From: Acidimicrobiales bacterium
GTDB taxonomy: Bacteria; Actinomycetota; Acidimicrobiia; Acidimicrobiales; Aldehydirespiratoraceae
Direction of reading: 5' to 3'
NCBI GenBank assembly: GCA_040219515.1
Contig: JAVJSI010000009.1
Span: 301,457-365,456 of the forward strand
DNA length: 64,000 nt
A program made the translations under genes and the position numbers. This document shows, in pieces, positions 63,862 through 64,000 of the stretch; position 1 is the stretch's first letter, and each line of letters begins with the position of its first letter. The notes beneath the pieces are model-generated. The model was given only the letters and a program-made list of their open reading frames with translations, did no database searches and had not been told where the DNA came from.

Positions 63862-64000
63862 GTGATTTCTGTTCCGTCGGGTCGGTGGGTGTGCCATTGG
63901 CCGGTGGGGTCTCGGCGGGTGGTGAAGTGTTTCTGTTTCCAGCGGTTGTGTTTGCCGCAGAAGGGTCCGCCGTTGTGCGGGTTGGTTTCGCCGCCGGTGG
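63858..64000 (-). CDS. HNH endonuclease (DUF222/13E12-type), C-terminal end (partial)
   Basis: The gene runs in from the right edge on the minus strand. About 46 residues before a TAA are visible: NPHNGGPFCGKHNRWKQKHF is the HNH C-terminal zinc-binding end, and PTGQWHTHPTDGTEIT closes the protein. Its codons are less GC-rich than neighbours (AAA, CAA, AAC). The N-terminal DUF222 region is outside the window, so the family is inferred from the HNH ending. These 13E12-repeat proteins are common and repeated in actinobacteria. Confidence 0.75.
   Translation of the reverse strand, partial: TGGETNPHNGGPFCGKHNRWKQKHFTTRRDPTGQWHTHRPDGTEIT

Overview
This is a high-GC, gene-dense stretch of an actinobacterial chromosome, most probably an acidimicrobiid (Ilumatobacter-like). 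The lineage is inferred from a CarD regulator, F420-type (LLM) oxidoreductases, a KstR-like TetR regulator, many thiolase-like/DUF35 lipid-catabolism genes, Thr-rich lipoprotein linkers and a DUF222/13E12-type HNH gene fragment. No rRNA, tRNA or CRISPR array was recognised. Genes often overlap by 1-4 bases (ATGA, TGATG, TAGTG), so many runs are probably translationally coupled.

Layout. 1-2.3 kb: end of a MoxR-DUF58-VWA operon. 2.4-5.8 kb: a USP-like protein, a PucR-type regulator, a GNAT acetyltransferase and a PhyH-type dioxygenase, the last bracketed by an inverted pair of about 80-bp three-hairpin repeats. 5.9-11 kb: lipid cassette A (two thiolase-like proteins and two separate DUF35 proteins) and an N-acyl-D-amino-acid deacylase. 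11-17.3 kb: lipoproteins, a KstR-like regulator divergent from an LLM oxidoreductase, then an acyl-CoA ligase, an ArsC/Spx-family gene and a Rieske oxygenase in one coupled operon. 17.4-21.4 kb: methyltransferase, SulP transporter, P-II protein and a GntR regulator with a palindromic operator. 21.4-26.8 kb: acyl-CoA dehydrogenase, SDR and lipid cassette B, in which the two DUF35 proteins are fused. 26.9-33.5 kb: Clp_N-like protein, YbaK deacylase, exported carotenoid oxygenase and two tandem amidohydrolases. 33.5-37 kb: a decayed zinc metallopeptidase, an LMW-phosphatase/arsenate reductase, a CoA transferase and a hotdog protein. 37-46.3 kb: GGDEF-EAL protein, SDR, glutamine cyclotransferase, exonuclease, a possible restriction-modification set and CarD. 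46.3-52.5 kb: three large overlapping lipoprotein genes with codon use that looks unlike the neighbours. 52.6-64 kb: LLM oxidoreductase, canonical thiolase, MMPL/RND transporter, methyltransferase, KshA-like Rieske oxygenase, acyl-CoA dehydrogenase, arsI/arsR, aldehyde dehydrogenase, and the 3' end of an HNH gene.

The metabolic theme is degradation of acyl-CoA or steroid-like substrates: ligase, acyl-CoA dehydrogenases, SDRs, thiolase/DUF35 complexes, Rieske oxygenases, a CoA transferase and a KstR-like repressor.

The most notable observation is the ArsC-family gene at 15402-15776 (minus). Its reading frame carries one in-frame TGA exactly at the catalytic Cys position. A 7-bp GC-rich hairpin with a GGUC loop starts 16 nt after the TGA, the placement expected of a bacterial SECIS element. 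This is a strong selenoprotein candidate that ordinary gene callers would truncate.
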